A DNA stretch of 64,000 nucleotides from Orthonyx spaldingii. Its lineage: Eukaryota; Chordata; Aves; Passeriformes; Orthonychidae. This document shows, piece by piece, positions 25,438 through 38,917 of this stretch. The notes beneath the pieces were generated by a model. It was not told where the DNA came from, ran no database searches, and saw nothing but the letters and a program-made list of their open reading frames with translations. Location: contig VZTJ01005702.1 of assembly GCA_013397795.1 (NCBI GenBank), positions 818,925 to 882,924 on the forward strand, written 5' to 3'. How positions within the stretch are numbered: position 1 is the first letter of the stretch; each line of letters begins with the position of its first letter. The position numbers and the translations under genes were made by a program.

Positions 25438-25448
25438 GGGATTGAACC
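25438..25448 (-). promoter_or_regulatory. RNA polymerase III B box of the SINE
   Basis: GGTTCAATCCC on the minus strand matches the GGTTCGANTCC consensus except for a C-to-T-type CpG loss (CGA to CAA). The copy is probably transcriptionally weak. Confidence 0.7.
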
Positions 25449-25482
25449 CAAAACCTCGGTGTTATTAGCACTATGCTCCCAC

Positions 25483-25494
25483 CAACTGAGCTAA
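25483..25494 (-). promoter_or_regulatory. RNA polymerase III A box of the SINE
   Basis: TAGCTCAGTTGG on the minus strand fits the A-box consensus TRGCNNAGYNGG, at the spacing expected for a tRNA-type internal promoter. Confidence 0.7.
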
Positions 25495-28400
25495 TCATGT
25501 TTGCATCACCTTTTGTATTATTATGGTCACAGGTATAAAATGGGTAATTCATTTTGTGAGGTGCAGTTTTGTGAAGCGAATAAGTCTTGCTGACAGGTTT
25601 GGTTCTGGATGATTTTGATTCACAGTGAATTTGCAGATGCCATTTGTGACTTTCCATTGCAGTTACTGGGAACTGATGTTTAATTCTTTGTTGCTTTTTG
25701 AAACAGATATTTTATTTTTTTTAATTTTTAAATAAAACTGAGGTGTCTATATCTTTGAATATGTTTACTGCATGAGCTATGAAGTCATTTAAATGGCAAC
25801 AGTGCTAATGAGCATACTGGAGTACCAAAACCAAAAAAAATATTTGGATAGACAGATCAATAGAGTTTTTTAAGCTCAAAAGCATCTATTTGATTCAAAT
25901 CAGACGATGTGTGACTGTGATATCATTAAAACAAATATCCCAAATGAGCCATCCCTCACCCTTCATACCAAAGGGGTGACATAATTTCTGCATATTGCAT
26001 TGATAGTTTTTGTCATTCAGGACAGAGGTCAGACAAGAAAGCTGGGAAAGCAAGTTATGTTCCAAAAGGCCACACCAAGTCCCAGCACGAGCCTTTTATT
26101 TTCTTTGAATGTAAGATCATAAAAAATTAACTTTTATTCTGTTTTGTCCACCTGTGTTTACTGTAGCTAGGGGACCTATTGCTTTTGTATTGGTATTCTA
26201 TTTTTTAAAAGCAAAATGAGAACAGAAGAGTATATGGGAAAACTCCTAATAAGGCAAATTTGGCAAAAGGAGTCTGTACGTTGCCACCCCACACTGTGGT
26301 AGCTTCAGAGCAGCTTGCTTGTAGTTTGCCTGGCTAATTTTATACTGTGCTTCCTGCTTTAGGATATGGCTCCTCCAGGATCAGTGTCATACTTCAGACA
26401 TTGTGGAAAATGGCATTTGCATTGAAGTCAGTCATAGCTGAGTGCATACATTGAAGAAAATAAACACAAACATTGCTTTCATTGTCTCTTCCTTCCTCTA
26501 TTATGTATGCTAAACTTTTGCTATTGTTTTTTTGCTTACAGAAAGATACCAGAAATACCACTGAAAATTCTGTTTTCCAATTCCTTCCTTGAAGGAAGGA
26601 CAAGGAATCAGTTTTTTATTTTTATGTTTTTAGTAGTGGAAGAGTACCAAGTCACAACTCTGAAACTTGTTCTACTATGAAAATAACCCTGCTGAGAACA
26701 TAGCATGGCTTTATTTTGCTATTCCACAGAAAAAAAAAATCAAGAAGCTGATAAGCGAATGGAAAAACATGTTGGAAAAGAAGGTTTTTTTCTTATACAA
26801 ACTTGCACATATTTATGGTTAAAAATATTTTCACAAGGTAGGTGTCTTTTTTTCAGATATGTCCTAAAGCAACCTGTTCACTGAACAACATGTAACAGTT
26901 GAGCTAAATGCTGTTTGCTTTTATCATAGGAGCAGCAGAATAGATGTGACAGTGCCTGTAGCACTGTTTGCAAAGAAATGTATGCAAATTCAGGCTCATA
27001 TTGCTTGCCAGACACAGAATGTTCTCTTTATGATGAGATAAATTAGTTTCCATTTTTATGCAAATTTTCCTGCTTATTGGCTGTAGAGCTCTTCTGTCGT
27101 ATTTGGAGGTACTGCATGTCAAGCACTGGAGAGGTTTTGCATTATTTCCAGAAATCCCACTGAGATATGTGGGGATATGTAGAGCAGTCAGAGAGAGAAA
27201 TTAATGCCATTTCTTTCTGCCTTCTCTGTATTTCATCATTGATTGAAGACATGATGTGGGAAAAGAGATTTTGGCATCTCTAGTTGAAATAGTGCATTTT
27301 CCAGACCACTGTTACTCATATAGCTTTGTATGTAAATATGTTCATTCGTGTGTCTAGAAGACACAAAAACCCCAGCAGAGCCATCTCAGATTGCACTGTG
27401 TGGTGTAGACTGCAAGGGAATTATGAATCAAAGTTGCTGTGTTCAACATAGAATGAGTTCTTTGCTGTTGGAACATTTTATTTTTGGAAGTGGTAGAAGA
27501 GAGAGGAAAATAAGGCAGGACTAGAAAGTGTGGCTTTGAAAATTCTATCAGAAGGATTTCCTGTTCATCTTACAGCTCATCTGTTGGAATACTGTCCTGG
27601 GTTGTGAGTTCATGTTTCTCCTCCTACTGAAGGGATTCTCCTCAGAAATGCCATCCCCTCCTAATGTTTCAGAGATGAGAGTCCTTCTCAGGCTGTGGCA
27701 GACTCCTGGGTCCTGCCTACTGGAACTGCCCCATCAGTGCTGAGCTAGTGGGACCTCACCTTTAGCTTGCTCCCCTGGAAAACAGGACTGTCAGGTTCCA
27801 TGTTGCATGTCCTACCTTGGATGGAGTACAGTCCAAAAATTCAGGTAACTGTGCTATGTACACCTGTGGTCTGAGCTGTCTCTTGAAATTTAGAAATACA
27901 TGTTGAAGTTGTCTCAAGCAGAGGAAGGAACTAAACTGAGGTTTCCAGTACCTAGAACACATCTTCAAGTCAGTGGGGAGAAAGAAGTTATGTGCAGTAA
28001 TATGGTCCTGTGATATTGCTGCTCTGCAGCCACATAAGCATAAAGTGGGTGACCTGAAATGGGAATCTAGAACAGTTTTTTCCTGCATGGCTTTACCACA
28101 TGAGTATTATACCTCTAATTTAATGATGCCTGTGGGTTTATAATTATCTGGGAGACTTTTAATTCATCTTTAACTGAAATATTCCTATAGCCCTCCAAAT
28201 ATTTGGGAGTGGGAAATACAGTTATGTACACTTGGAAAAATGCTTTCTGAAAAAAACAAGAACTCTTGTTTCTACCTCTTCCACTTTTGTTGTTGTAACT
28301 CTCTTGTTATTTTTAACAAGCCTTGAGCGCTTTTGGGTTGAAGTGGGAATGGGGAAAGTATTCATTTGGCTCTACTGTCCATACAAGTTTTAAAAAAGCT

Positions 28401-28531
28401 TCTTTCTTATTTTTAGAAGATATTTATACATCACCCATACAGTATGTGAACTCGTGAATAGCATCACAAGATGATTATTTCAGTGCAACACAGAATTCCT
28501 CAGCTTTATTTGCATCTTCTTTTTTTGGCAG

Positions 28532-28557
28532 GTTTCCAACAAATGCACAACTCTTAG
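28532..28557 (+). other. Candidate 26-nt microexon
   Basis: An excellent acceptor (TTCTTTTTTTGGCAG) ends at 28,531 and a good donor, TTAG before gtatgt, follows 28,557. Two of three frames are open (VSNKCTTL or FPTNAQLL). Microexons this small occur in neuronal genes, but so short a segment cannot be told from chance by reading alone. Confidence 0.15.
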
Positions 28558-31193
28558 GTATGTAATTCATGAAATTTATATCCTCACTGTATTTTAGTAG
28601 AGAACCTTTTTTTCCTTGTCTATTATTAGTGAAAAAACAAATTTTGCTTTCTTAAACAAGATCTAGTACAGCACAATTCTAAGGTAGTTTCTATGAAAAC
28701 TCCCCAGGTGGCTGGCAGACTATACTAGAAACCATTCATCAATACCGTCCCTTTGTTAAATGTCTTTGGATTTCAATAGATGTGCTTTATGGAGACTGCT
28801 TCAATGGAACCTGGCATTTTCATTTCTAGAAAATGTGAATGCTTGAAGACCTATAATATGTATAACATTAATTCTAAATGACATAACACTTATACAATGT
28901 AATTAAAATGTTACCTGATAGCTTATCATTCTGTGCACTATGTTTTTGTTCTTACAATCTTTCTCAATTAAGAAGTCAGTTTAGGAGGTGTATTTTAGTC
29001 CCTTCACAATTTCATATTGTTGTTTTTCTAAATTTGTTCTGAATGTAAGAATAGATATAGAAACCATCCATCAGGTTGTTACTTTATATAAAGCTAGATT
29101 TTTTTAAATCTTGGGTTATGGCAAAAAGTGTGATCCACTTCACTGCTTATCGCCCTTCTTCTTATTGACATAATTACCATGAATTACATTTTCCTGCAAT
29201 TTCAACTGATGATTTCCCCCAGGCCATATTGTTTGGAGGTTTTTTGTTGGGTTTTTTTCAGTTGGTGGATTGTGGGGTTTTCCGGTAGGTTGAAATTTGC
29301 ATGCTGGAGTAGAGATGGCAGACTGTCCACTATTCCACAGAAACTGGCTCAGCGTTTGTGGGAGATCTTAGGGTTCATGTCCTCATTACATGTTCTCTCT
29401 TCTGAATGCTTTTCTATTTTTCACTGCAATCTATTTTTCATTGGTTTTTCTCTCATTAATACCAGAAAAAGGTCAAAGTGAACTTTCATCTTCTCTGCTT
29501 TTGGTTTTGGTTTTTAGTTTCTGGTTTTTTTTGTGAGGTCAAAATTAGGCAAAAAGAATTTGTCTATCCTTAACTGAAAACCTCTTTTTAATATCTACAC
29601 TAATAGCACTGGGATGAAAAAATATGTTGAAGAGAATTTTAATCCTTAAAATGCATTATCAAATAAAATGAAATGTGGAAATAAACAGAAAAGCAAGAGG
29701 AGTTTCTTGTCATTTGTTTTTGGTAATGGGAAAATTGTCAGAGCCCACAAAGGCCATAAAGACTTCATTGTGTTTTTCAAACAAGTTTCAGAGCCAGATA
29801 GTTACAAGGCAAATTCATTCTCAATATACAGCCTCTGGAACGATGACCATAGCATTCAATTAATCAGATGTGACCAAAATGTCAAGATCTTCATAAAGAA
29901 ATCATTCATTCATCTGGGTTATTATATCAAGAGATTTTTTTTTTTTTTGTGAGTCTGATAAATATAGGGCATGGAAGGAATTGACTTATTTATAGTTGTC
30001 TTCTTCTTTCATCGTGATAATGGTTGCCATCCCTCCCATACAGCTGCAGAGCTCCTTAGCTGGGAAATACATAGACTGAGTCATCATAATTGCTACTAAA
30101 AAAGAGAAACACAAAAGGGTTGGATTCAAAACAAGATCCAAACCCAGCTCTGGTGCTCCACACTCTCTATGTAATATGTTACCATTGCTTCTTTTAAATG
30201 TAGTGTTGAAATCACTTTAAGCACAGATGTTGTCACTGGTAACTCATAACAACACCAGTTTAAGCAGTCCCACGCTGGTTGAGCATCCCATTAGCCTGTC
30301 TCGGACAGCGGCCAGCACCAACAACTTAGGGGAAAGAGCTTAAGAAACACAGCAATGATCCATTCCTCTTTCCTTTCTTCTAGTGATCAGTGCTGCAGGC
30401 ATTTCCTCCTCTTGATATCACATTAGGGCCATTGTTTAGTTATCCTCGATGGACCTTTCCCCAATTGACTTGCCTAATCCCATTTTGAACCTGCTAATAT
30501 TTTTCACATCCAAACTTAATTTAGCAGTGAGTCATAGAGCTCAATATCTTGTTGTGTGGAAAATTGTTCCCTTTGGTTTTAACTGTTTTTAAACCTGTCA
30601 TTGGATAAATTGTTTCTATGGTAAGGAATAATGAACAATTGTTCCTTATTCATCTTTTCTGTCTTAACTATGATTTTATAATCCTACTCTCCCCAGACAC
30701 ACACACGATGCTGAGCTGAAGAAAGGTTGCCTGCTTTGTTTGAGCAGGTGCTGAGCCATACTTGCAGCCACTCTTGTGCCCCTTCAGAATACTCCAAGTT
30801 TTATTGTACCCTTTCAGAGGGAACATCATCAGGGTTATACCAACACACTTGCCAGATGTGAAAAATGTGTAACAATGGAAGGACTCCAGGACATATAATA
30901 ATAGGATTTGTGGCTTTTCTATAGATTTAATGAGTAACTGGATTGGGAGTTTGGTTGGTTTTATCTTGAATAGAAGGGTGATTTTTTCATCTCTCTTTCT
31001 GAATGAGTTCAAGCTGCTTTACATTTGGTCTAAGCAAGCTAGAACTTGCTCCAGAATAGGAATGTTCACTCATAGAGGCAATCTGAAGCAGCTGTTTAAA
31101 AATTTCTCCCTATCCTGTTATACATCAATTTTCATCCATCAACAAATCCTCAGTCTCAGAACTTTCTGCATTTCTTTCACAGGAGCACTGTAT

Positions 31194-31250
31194 GGATTAA
31201 TTAATGCACACTATTAGTTGAAATTAATTGGTGACAAAATTTAATTACCT
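31194..31250. promoter_or_regulatory. Cluster of TAAT/ATTA homeodomain-type cores
   Basis: ATTAATTAATG, CTATTAG, AAATTAATTGG and TTTAATTACC occur within 57 bases. Dense TAATTA cores are typical of homeodomain-bound conserved non-coding elements, but AT-rich DNA also yields them by chance. Confidence 0.2.
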
Positions 31251-34200
31251 TCAACACCCCTTGACTCTTATCCACACATGGTGCAAACTATAATTTCTTA
31301 TTCCTTTGGGATACATTTCTCATATGGGCTGCACATGTTTCATAAATTAAAATGTATTGGAGATTCTCCTTATTCTGGGAAATTTGTGTGGTCTGCAAAC
31401 CACAGACACAAGCAAGAGTTCAAAAGGCACAGTAGAATACAGTCTAGCACGGTAGATACACAAGTCAATAAATATCGAGGTAGTGCACCTAAGTTGATAC
31501 TAACTGCTGTGTGTGCTATTTAGACAGAGCTGAGAGATGAATTACCTTCTAGTCTCACTCTGTTGAAGCATGAATATTGTCCACAGTTTTAACTCAGTAG
31601 CAGACAACTATTGTCCATTCAGTCCTGCACAAATCTGTAGTGAAACAGCTAAATGGCAAACTCCACAGGTATTTCTAGCAATTGATATTTATGACAAAAC
31701 ACGATATCATTGGAATCAAATTGTCATTGAAACAAACCTTTTTCTTAAGCCCAATGACCAGTGTGCATTTTAAGTTCACTTGAATGGGTTTTTTTCTGCA
31801 GCCTGATGGAGTTGACTCTTAACCAATAAAAGTTAAAGACTCTAACAAATAAGATAGTGGAGCTCTTACTAGGTTTAAGGCATTGAGAAAGCAAGAGAGA
31901 TCTATTGAACAATGAGCCAGGATGGCCTCAAGGGACCTGGTTTTGAGTTCTGATATTGCTGATGACCTGTATTATAGACATGGCAATTTTTCACTTCTGA
32001 TTTTATCTAGTTTGTTCAGCTGTATTGTATTTGCAGAAGACCATTTTTGTTACATATTTGTAATGCAGTCCTCCTTCTCTCTTGGATGTCTGCTAGTCAG
32101 ATTCCCTGCTGCAAACCTAATAACACAGGAATTTCCTAAACTTTCCTGCAGAATATCTTTACACACTTTGTAATCTCATGAAATTAGTAAGAATTAATTA
32201 GCTGAAGTAAGCAGGAAGTGTCTTTTTTAGCAGAGGAGGTGACTTACTTACTCTTTGAGTCTTGTCATATTGTTACTTACTGAGCAGTGGTTCCTTGCAC
32301 AGCTGCTCATCCCAATGACTCAGAGATTCCAAGACAGAAGAGTCTTGTTATTGCCCATGCACATGCCACCCTCTCTATTCCTATTGATTCAATTCCAGGC
32401 TGAGGGCAGTCAAAGTGATTAGCCCAGCAGGATAAATTACTCAGGAGAAGAGCTGGGCAGTCTTCTACCACATTAGGGTTGCATCCAGAAGAGTCCAGAT
32501 GTCAAGTGTGTAGTGTAGGAGCAGGGCAGGGGAGAAGGGAGGCCACATGAGGGTCATGCTTCCTCTTTGTTGGCCATCAGAGGACATCAGGTTTGCTCAG
32601 TCGTCCATAGACACACAGCTTAATAAACTATTGAATTATCTCCAGTTGTGTCTTTTGAGACTAGAAGATTCTAAAACTCTAGGCTGGCCCAATTTCTTTC
32701 TGAATTCATGCAGTATGATCACTTACTTCATTTACTAGAGGCTTTAATTCAAAAGCTGTGTCCCCAATAGATCTTTGTTAACAATGACAAAGATTAGTAA
32801 ACATACTTCACTGTTGGAGCGATGACTATCTTCCGTAGGGAAGGGAGCAGGCTGTTTTGGTGTTCTAGGAAAGTGTTTTCATTTCATCAACAGACTTTGT
32901 TTTGCATAGCTACATAACATGAGACAAAGTTGAACTAATGGTCAGATTTAAGGTTACTACCAAAGATTTCAACTTTTCAGCTACAGGGAAAAAGGTCTTA
33001 AATTTTTTTATCACAATCTCTGTTGAAAATGTTTGAATCTGCCTAGAAATAATTACTGTTTCCTAACCCAGTAAGATCTTCCAACAAATACAAAGAGCTG
33101 CCTGCAGTTCTGACACCATGCAGATCTGTTTTGTTGTTTGTTTTGTTACAATAGGATGCATATTTTGGCTTTTGAAATACAGCAAGGAGCACAGGAAATT
33201 ATATGTGCTGACAAATGGATTCTGAACTTTTGCTAGGAGGAAACAATTTCAGAGTCTCCACCAGGAAAATTCCACCCATCTTGTTATATGGTGTTTTAAC
33301 CACTATCTGTTTAATGACTTACATGTTATGAAGGACATGCATGTTTTCTCTTAGAATAAATTCTTATACTCAACCCTGCTTATAGACAAAATTTCATGGA
33401 TTTCACTAAATAGAAATCACTTCTTAAATGTTTCAGAAAAAAAACCCTACTGTATTTAACTTCACTGTCGAGTTCTGTGTTCTTTCAACATTAAAAACTC
33501 GTCTCCCGCTATGTAAGAAAAACACTGCTATTAACTGAAGCTTCAAAGCAATATGATGATTTCCATAATATATAGCATGTGGGTCTCTCCCTGTAGCATC
33601 CTGTAATAAGGAAAGGGTCTTTCTTAAACAGGTTTAACATATGTTCTTACTAATCTGTTTTTCTTGAAGTGATTTAAAGACGAAGGACAAGGCACTGCCA
33701 AGCACAGTGGAACAGAAGATTTGCTCTCGTGGGTGAGGGACAGTCAGGAAGGTCGGTGTCTCAGGGCTGGGATTTCCCATCCATGCTGCATACACTTGGC
33801 TGGGCCACTGACCATTGTTTCAAGGGATACGCTGTGCTGGCTCCCACGCAAGGTGATTTTTTTCTATGTCTCATTTACAGAACAAAGTCTTCTCACAATA
33901 TGTGGGATACCAGCTCATTGTGGCTTCCATGAATACGGGGGAACTTCCTGGCACATTCCAGGACCAAGAAAACTGAAGACCCCTCAGTGACTGAAAATGG
34001 AACTGAACATTTCTTGAAGGTACATGAACTGTGAATCTGAGAGTAAAGTTTACCCTGCTTTCCACTGTGGGAAAGAAATAGTCTATCTTGGATTTCCGCA
34101 TAGCCTTTTCTTTAGGGCAATGAATATCTCACGCATTTTTTATTATACAGTAAAAGTATGGAGTGAGAGTGTCTGATATGGAGCTGTTGTTCCTTCAAGT

Positions 34201-36296
34201 TTTCCTTATTCTGGAGTTCCTTATTTATTAAGGAAGCTGTACAAATCAGGGCACTCCTTGTAACATTAGACTGTGAAAAGGAAAGAAAGAGGAATGTATC
34301 AAGTGATTTGTGACTGAGGCTTCTAGGGAAGAAGTATTAACTTCATTTACCCAATCTCCTTCTATTACAGCATTGGCTTTAATTTTGCTATATTCTTTAC
34401 TACACTCCAAGGAGAGAAACCTGTGTGGCAGAAATGAAGAAAACAGTAGAATAATGGACAAACAGTCTAAAACTTTTGGCTTTAGAACACCACTGCTTAT
34501 TTATTCTCACCTCTAAGTATCTGCTCTCTCTCCTCACATGTCAGATAAACTCTCAGGAGTCACATCCATTGTCTGGTTTTGGGGTGTTAGTCTCCTAGGA
34601 CAAGGAAGTTAAATATCTAAATTATAATATGTTGATCAATGTAATGTTTGGCTGGTGAAGTACAATTAATTAATAAAAATTATTAAAACTAGAACCACTC
34701 TCCTTATGTTAAGAATGACGCTTCCACAGAACATAGACTTTTCCTTATATAAAGGTGGGGTTGCCTCTTGATTTGTTTCCTACTTCTAGATTTCCTTTTT
34801 AACTATGGCAGGAAGGCTGGGATTGTGACAAGAGGAAGAGGAAACACAGAAGAACAGTTAGTAGCAGTAAGTTTTCTCATGTTTAGAAATAGCCTCTGTG
34901 TGCAAAAACAATTGTCAGCAGCTTTCAACAATTTCAGTGATGGGTTTTGTTTTCTCAGACCTGACCACCCTCTGTTCATCAGTCTTTTCACATGCATCAG
35001 TCATGAGTCTCAGTCTCTCAGCATCCCCATGCTGAGCTGTCATTAATCAGTCTGCACTTTGGAAACTGCTTATGACTCTGCCTATGGCAGAGCTTAGGCA
35101 GCAGGGACCAGCTCTACTTCAGCTCATTATAAGTACAGTAAAGCTTTTCACTGGCTGTATAAGAGGAAAGATAGAAATGTAAGTTCTCCCAGACCACTGG
35201 AAGAACCAATGGCAAGCTGCTGTCAGCCATTCCAGAGAGATAAGTAGCAGGGGCTCAACTCTGATGTACACTCTCCGGGAGTGGTATATGTACTTCTATC
35301 TGGTGTCTGAAGTCAGATGCTACTTTTTAATTAGTTTCATGCCTTATAACATGAATATAAGCTGCTATGCAAGCTCACCAGCGGAGAACAGCGTAGTTCT
35401 GGTATTAAAACACATAGCTAAGTTTTGAGACCAGTTCTCAAATTCCAGCCCCATTGCACCATGAAATTCTAAGTTACAATTTTCTGTCAGTAAACCTCTT
35501 CCATGGGTGGTGAAAGCTGAACAGCAATGAAGACTCAAACCATTGTGTCACATAGTGAACCATGCTACGCCAGGATAAAGTCGAACAATGGAATAGTAAA
35601 CACATCCAAATCCCATCTGTGTTACAGTGTCCACCAGTGGGACTGCAACTGCACCATGGGACACTGAATTACAAGTCTTTTTATTTAAGGGCAAGGGACA
35701 CATATCCTAAAGAACAGTATAATTTTATCACTTAATTTATTATATCAGTCCAAAATGCTGTAGTGAGTGTCCAGATCAGTTATGATATTTCCAAAGTGTC
35801 GTGTTTTATATCGCAGTGCTAAAAAATCTAGTACTTTGGTTTATTGCATTCACATCACAATGACCTACACCCTTCTCAGTTTGGGTGCATAAATGTAGCT
35901 GTATGTGTCTGGGTTTTTTTATGTTTCTTTGCAGAAAAATGGTTCTGCTCTGCACAGTTCTGTCCTGCATGAGGAACTATCAAAGATTATGTTGTGGTTA
36001 TTACATATGAAACTGGAAGAAAAAACAGCTTCTTTCACACTCAAATCTAAAGTAGAGGTGAAAGGAAAGGTTTAGTTGCAGTAACCTTTGCTGCTTCAGC
36101 TGTCTGCACTAATGGGGGTAAGGTGCTTGAGTGCAACTGCTTTTCTTTTGAAATGAAAGCCTCATCCTGTATGCCTTTGGTGCTAGGGTCTGGGTGGAAG
36201 GTTTGCTCTGTCTGCAGGGAATCTGTCTGCTTTCACCTGTAATCGAAAGACTGATGTGCGACACCCTAGGGCCTGACGAGATCTGTCTTCCTTCAG

Positions 36297-36341
36297 TGCA
36301 GCATACCCCAGGGAGGTGTGGATGGAGTTCCTGAGTGTCAG
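36297..36341 (+). other. Weak candidate exon, 45 nt
   Basis: The acceptor tract ATCTGTCTTCCTTCAG ends at 36,296 and a donor, GTCAG before gtggga, follows 36,341. The length is 15 codons exactly. Two frames are open (CSIPQGGVDGVPECQ, and AAYPREVWMEFLSV in the next phase). The donor is only moderate, and neither peptide is familiar. Confidence 0.15.
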
Positions 36342-37624
36342 GTGGGAGGGAGGTGAGAGAGGTTATGCCCAACCTAACCTGGTCTGTTACAAAGTTTTGG
36401 GCATGCTCTAACTTTGATTAATCGACTGTTCTACCCCAAATATTTCTTGGATGTCTACATTATCGTTTTCAATTGTGCTAACTCAAACAAACCAGCAATC
36501 AATTAACTAGAATTACAAAACTCTAGGCTAAACAAAGCCATCGTGAAGAAACTGGCTTTCAGCCCAGTATCTGCTGATGATGGGATATGAAACAGCCTAT
36601 TGATTCTGCAGCTCTCAAATTCTTGTACAAAAGTAAAAACAATGCTATTTGCCTTTTCAATAGGGAAAAAAAATCCCATTTTATTCAGTGCCTCCACTTA
36701 GAAAAGGCAAACTACGTTACTGAGCCAATTTTTTTGAGGTTGTACAAAAAGAAGTCCTTCCAGTACATTAAGAAAACTTCAGCTTAGAGTTATACAAACT
36801 CTAGAAGAAAGGCAAGAACACTGAATTTTAAACTATATTTGTATGTCCACCTGTCAAAAATGTTGTGCAAACTTTTTCAGATGTTTTTTTCTTTCATGTG
36901 GAAAGCAATTTGAGAAGGCAAAACAGCTCTGTCAAGTTGTAGTGGTTTGAGTTCCTGTGCTGGTGACTGTCAAGTTTATTTCTAGTACTACAATATTTAG
37001 TGCTTTTTATCTGGCTTCGGATGACAGAACCCTAAAATGTATGAAAATCTCAGCTTTTAGTATTCATGCTTTGGGGGGAAAACTTGGAAACTTGACACAA
37101 ACACACACAAATGGCATAAATAAGAATCGAAGCAACAACAACTGAAAACTTCACTTCCCTAAACCTCTTCTTTTTAATTAATTCTCTGCTGTGGAGGAGC
37201 AGTTTCGTGGTTTTTCAATATGTGAGGGTTGCCAATACAAAAAGCATGCAGTAATTGTAAAAGCAATAACCAGTCCAGCTGCATTCCCTGTGCAGAAACT
37301 GAGAGGGACAACAAGCCATAAATAGTGGTGTCACCGCCACTCTTTGCCTCATTTAAGGAGTATTATTATTCTAAACACAAAACAAACTATTGCTTGGGCT
37401 CCAACTGAAAGTTTCAAAGCCTCATAAATCTGCCAGGTCAAAGCCAATTTTCACTGGAATTTTGGAAAGGAACTTCTTGAGAGAAATACCCAGTGCTAAT
37501 TTTAATTTCCTTTTACTACTTGTTTTAACAGCCTTGTCCAAACCCAAAGTGTTCTTCAAATGGAAGAACACAAATTTTCCTCTGATTCACCTCATTCTAT
37601 GTATGCCTGTAGCTCAGCACTAGT

Positions 37625-37643
37625 CTACTACTACTACTACTAC
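37625..37643. repeat. (CTA)n microsatellite
   Basis: Six CTA units plus one base, uninterrupted. Confidence 0.9.
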
Positions 37644-38917
37644 AAACAGAAGCAGAACATCTGCAAAGAGTATATATTTTCTTTAACCTGAAGCTGCTGA
37701 GAACTGTCTTTAGGTAGAGATTGATGTGATGAATGACTGCATGTTAATTACTGCATGGACTTTAGGTAGAATACTGCTGCCCAAACTGTTGTCTCCGAAG
37801 TCCCAGACAAGGCAGGTACTTTGTCTACAGCACGAACCTTTTTGAGGCTTGTTCAATAAAAGGTTTGGAAACTGCTGCGACTAAGGAGAGTTGTTGGCTC
37901 CAAAATATGAAAAGGAAGTTTTTTATAATTTTTTTTTTAATAAAAAGGAAAAGTCCTTCCATAAGAGCTCAGCAGACAGCTGAGACAATTTTCAGAAAAG
38001 TCTGCTCAAAAGGAAGGATGTGTCTATGTGCTCGCTCTCTGATTGCCCTTCCGAGAGTAATTTTTTTGCACTACTTTTTCTGCTTTGGTGTGTCTGCCCA
38101 GGTAGAAAGGCCAGCCTTCCCAGCCTTCCCAAAAGGGAGAGGGAGCGGGTCAGAAATGATGGGGTTTTTCCTCCCTTTTCTTAACCAATTTCTCTTCTGT
38201 CACTACCTTCCTGCTATAACACTTAATTGTCTTCATGCATTAAGTGTGTTCTATACAGAAAACCTGCTTGCAGTACAGTGTTTTCTAGACTCGGTATTTT
38301 ATCTTTATAGTATATGGTGTTATACGTTTGCTAATATGCAAAAGAAACAAGATAGGCAATATAATATAAAATCTAAGGTCTCTTTCTTTCTAGGGATAAT
38401 TATTCCATTTTCATGGTTACTTCTGAAATGATGTTCTTCTAGGCAAAAAAATTTCTCTCTGAGCGTCAATGAATGCAGTGATAGAATAGACATGATTAGT
38501 CCAAGATCCTCATGAAGAACTTAAAAAATGAGAAGTGGCAAAAGGGTGAGACAGATTGATCAAGATATTTGGTATTGTGAGAAAGTTCTCTTCTTTCCCC
38601 TAGCTGTTAAATCTTTTTCCCCAGATAGGATCAACAGATTTTAACAAACGCTTAGTTTAATTTTATTTTTTTTTCTGGAAGCATACAATAGGCCCATAGA
38701 CTCAGCCGGTCAAAATATATTTTCTTGGGCCTACAGAAAGGCAGCATAAAAGCATGGGATTTGTTTGAAAAGAAAGAAGGTAGTAAAAAGGACTACTTTA
38801 CATAGTTGAAGTGATTAGGGTAGAACAGAAAAATATTCTGCCTCTAACATGGATTTAAATAAAGATGTTCCTTTGCTTGTTAACTACTGTCAAAAGGGAC
38901 CTCATTCTGGGAAACAT

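Larger units (their letters stand above)
25361..25500 (-). mobile_element. tRNA-Ile-derived SINE with CR1 tail (TguSINE1-like)
   Basis: Read on the minus strand, the head (25500 to 25428) follows tRNA-Ile(AAT). It has TTAGCTCAGTTGG (D arm and A box), GTGCTAATAACACC (anticodon loop with AAT at 25464-25466), GGTTCAATCCCC (T arm and B box) and an acceptor end ATATGGACCA. It then passes directly into a CR1 3' end (25427 to 25361): AGAGTTGGACTCTATGATCC, GGGTCCCTTCC, and a tail ending at AATATTCTGTGATTCT. A tRNA head joined to a CR1 tail, mobilised by CR1 reverse transcriptase, is known for the passerine TguSINE1 family. Decay is visible, for example GGTTCGA to GGTTCAA in the B box. This is the best taxonomic marker in the window. 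Confidence 0.92.
25501..36296. other. Non-coding AT-rich block
   Basis: No gene can be supported. Two perfect ATGCAAAT octamers lie at 26992-26999 and 27058-27065. A possible 26-nt microexon is listed separately (28532-28557). A poly-T run ends near 29,949. A TAATTA-rich cluster lies at 31194-31250. The minus-strand frame 27762-28088 (108 codons) has no recognisable domain. On the minus strand a chance-level 15-nt microexon can be drawn at 27,760-27,774 between TTTTCCAG and GTGAGG. Confidence 0.6.

Noticed and set aside
25428..25500. Functional tRNA-Ile gene
   Set aside because: The head is tRNA-like, but the acceptor stem is broken at the 5' side and it continues directly into a CR1 tail, so it is a SINE and not a tRNA gene.
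27591..27620. LTR-like start 'ACTGTCCTGGG', also near 40,715
   Set aside because: Only about ten bases resemble songbird ERV LTR starts. No paired LTR end, TSD or internal region follows.
37865..38431. 188-codon open frame, longest of the window
   Set aside because: Composition is F/L/K/I-rich, as expected from AT-rich DNA. It has a non-AUG or weak start context, no splice-site support and no recognisable domain.
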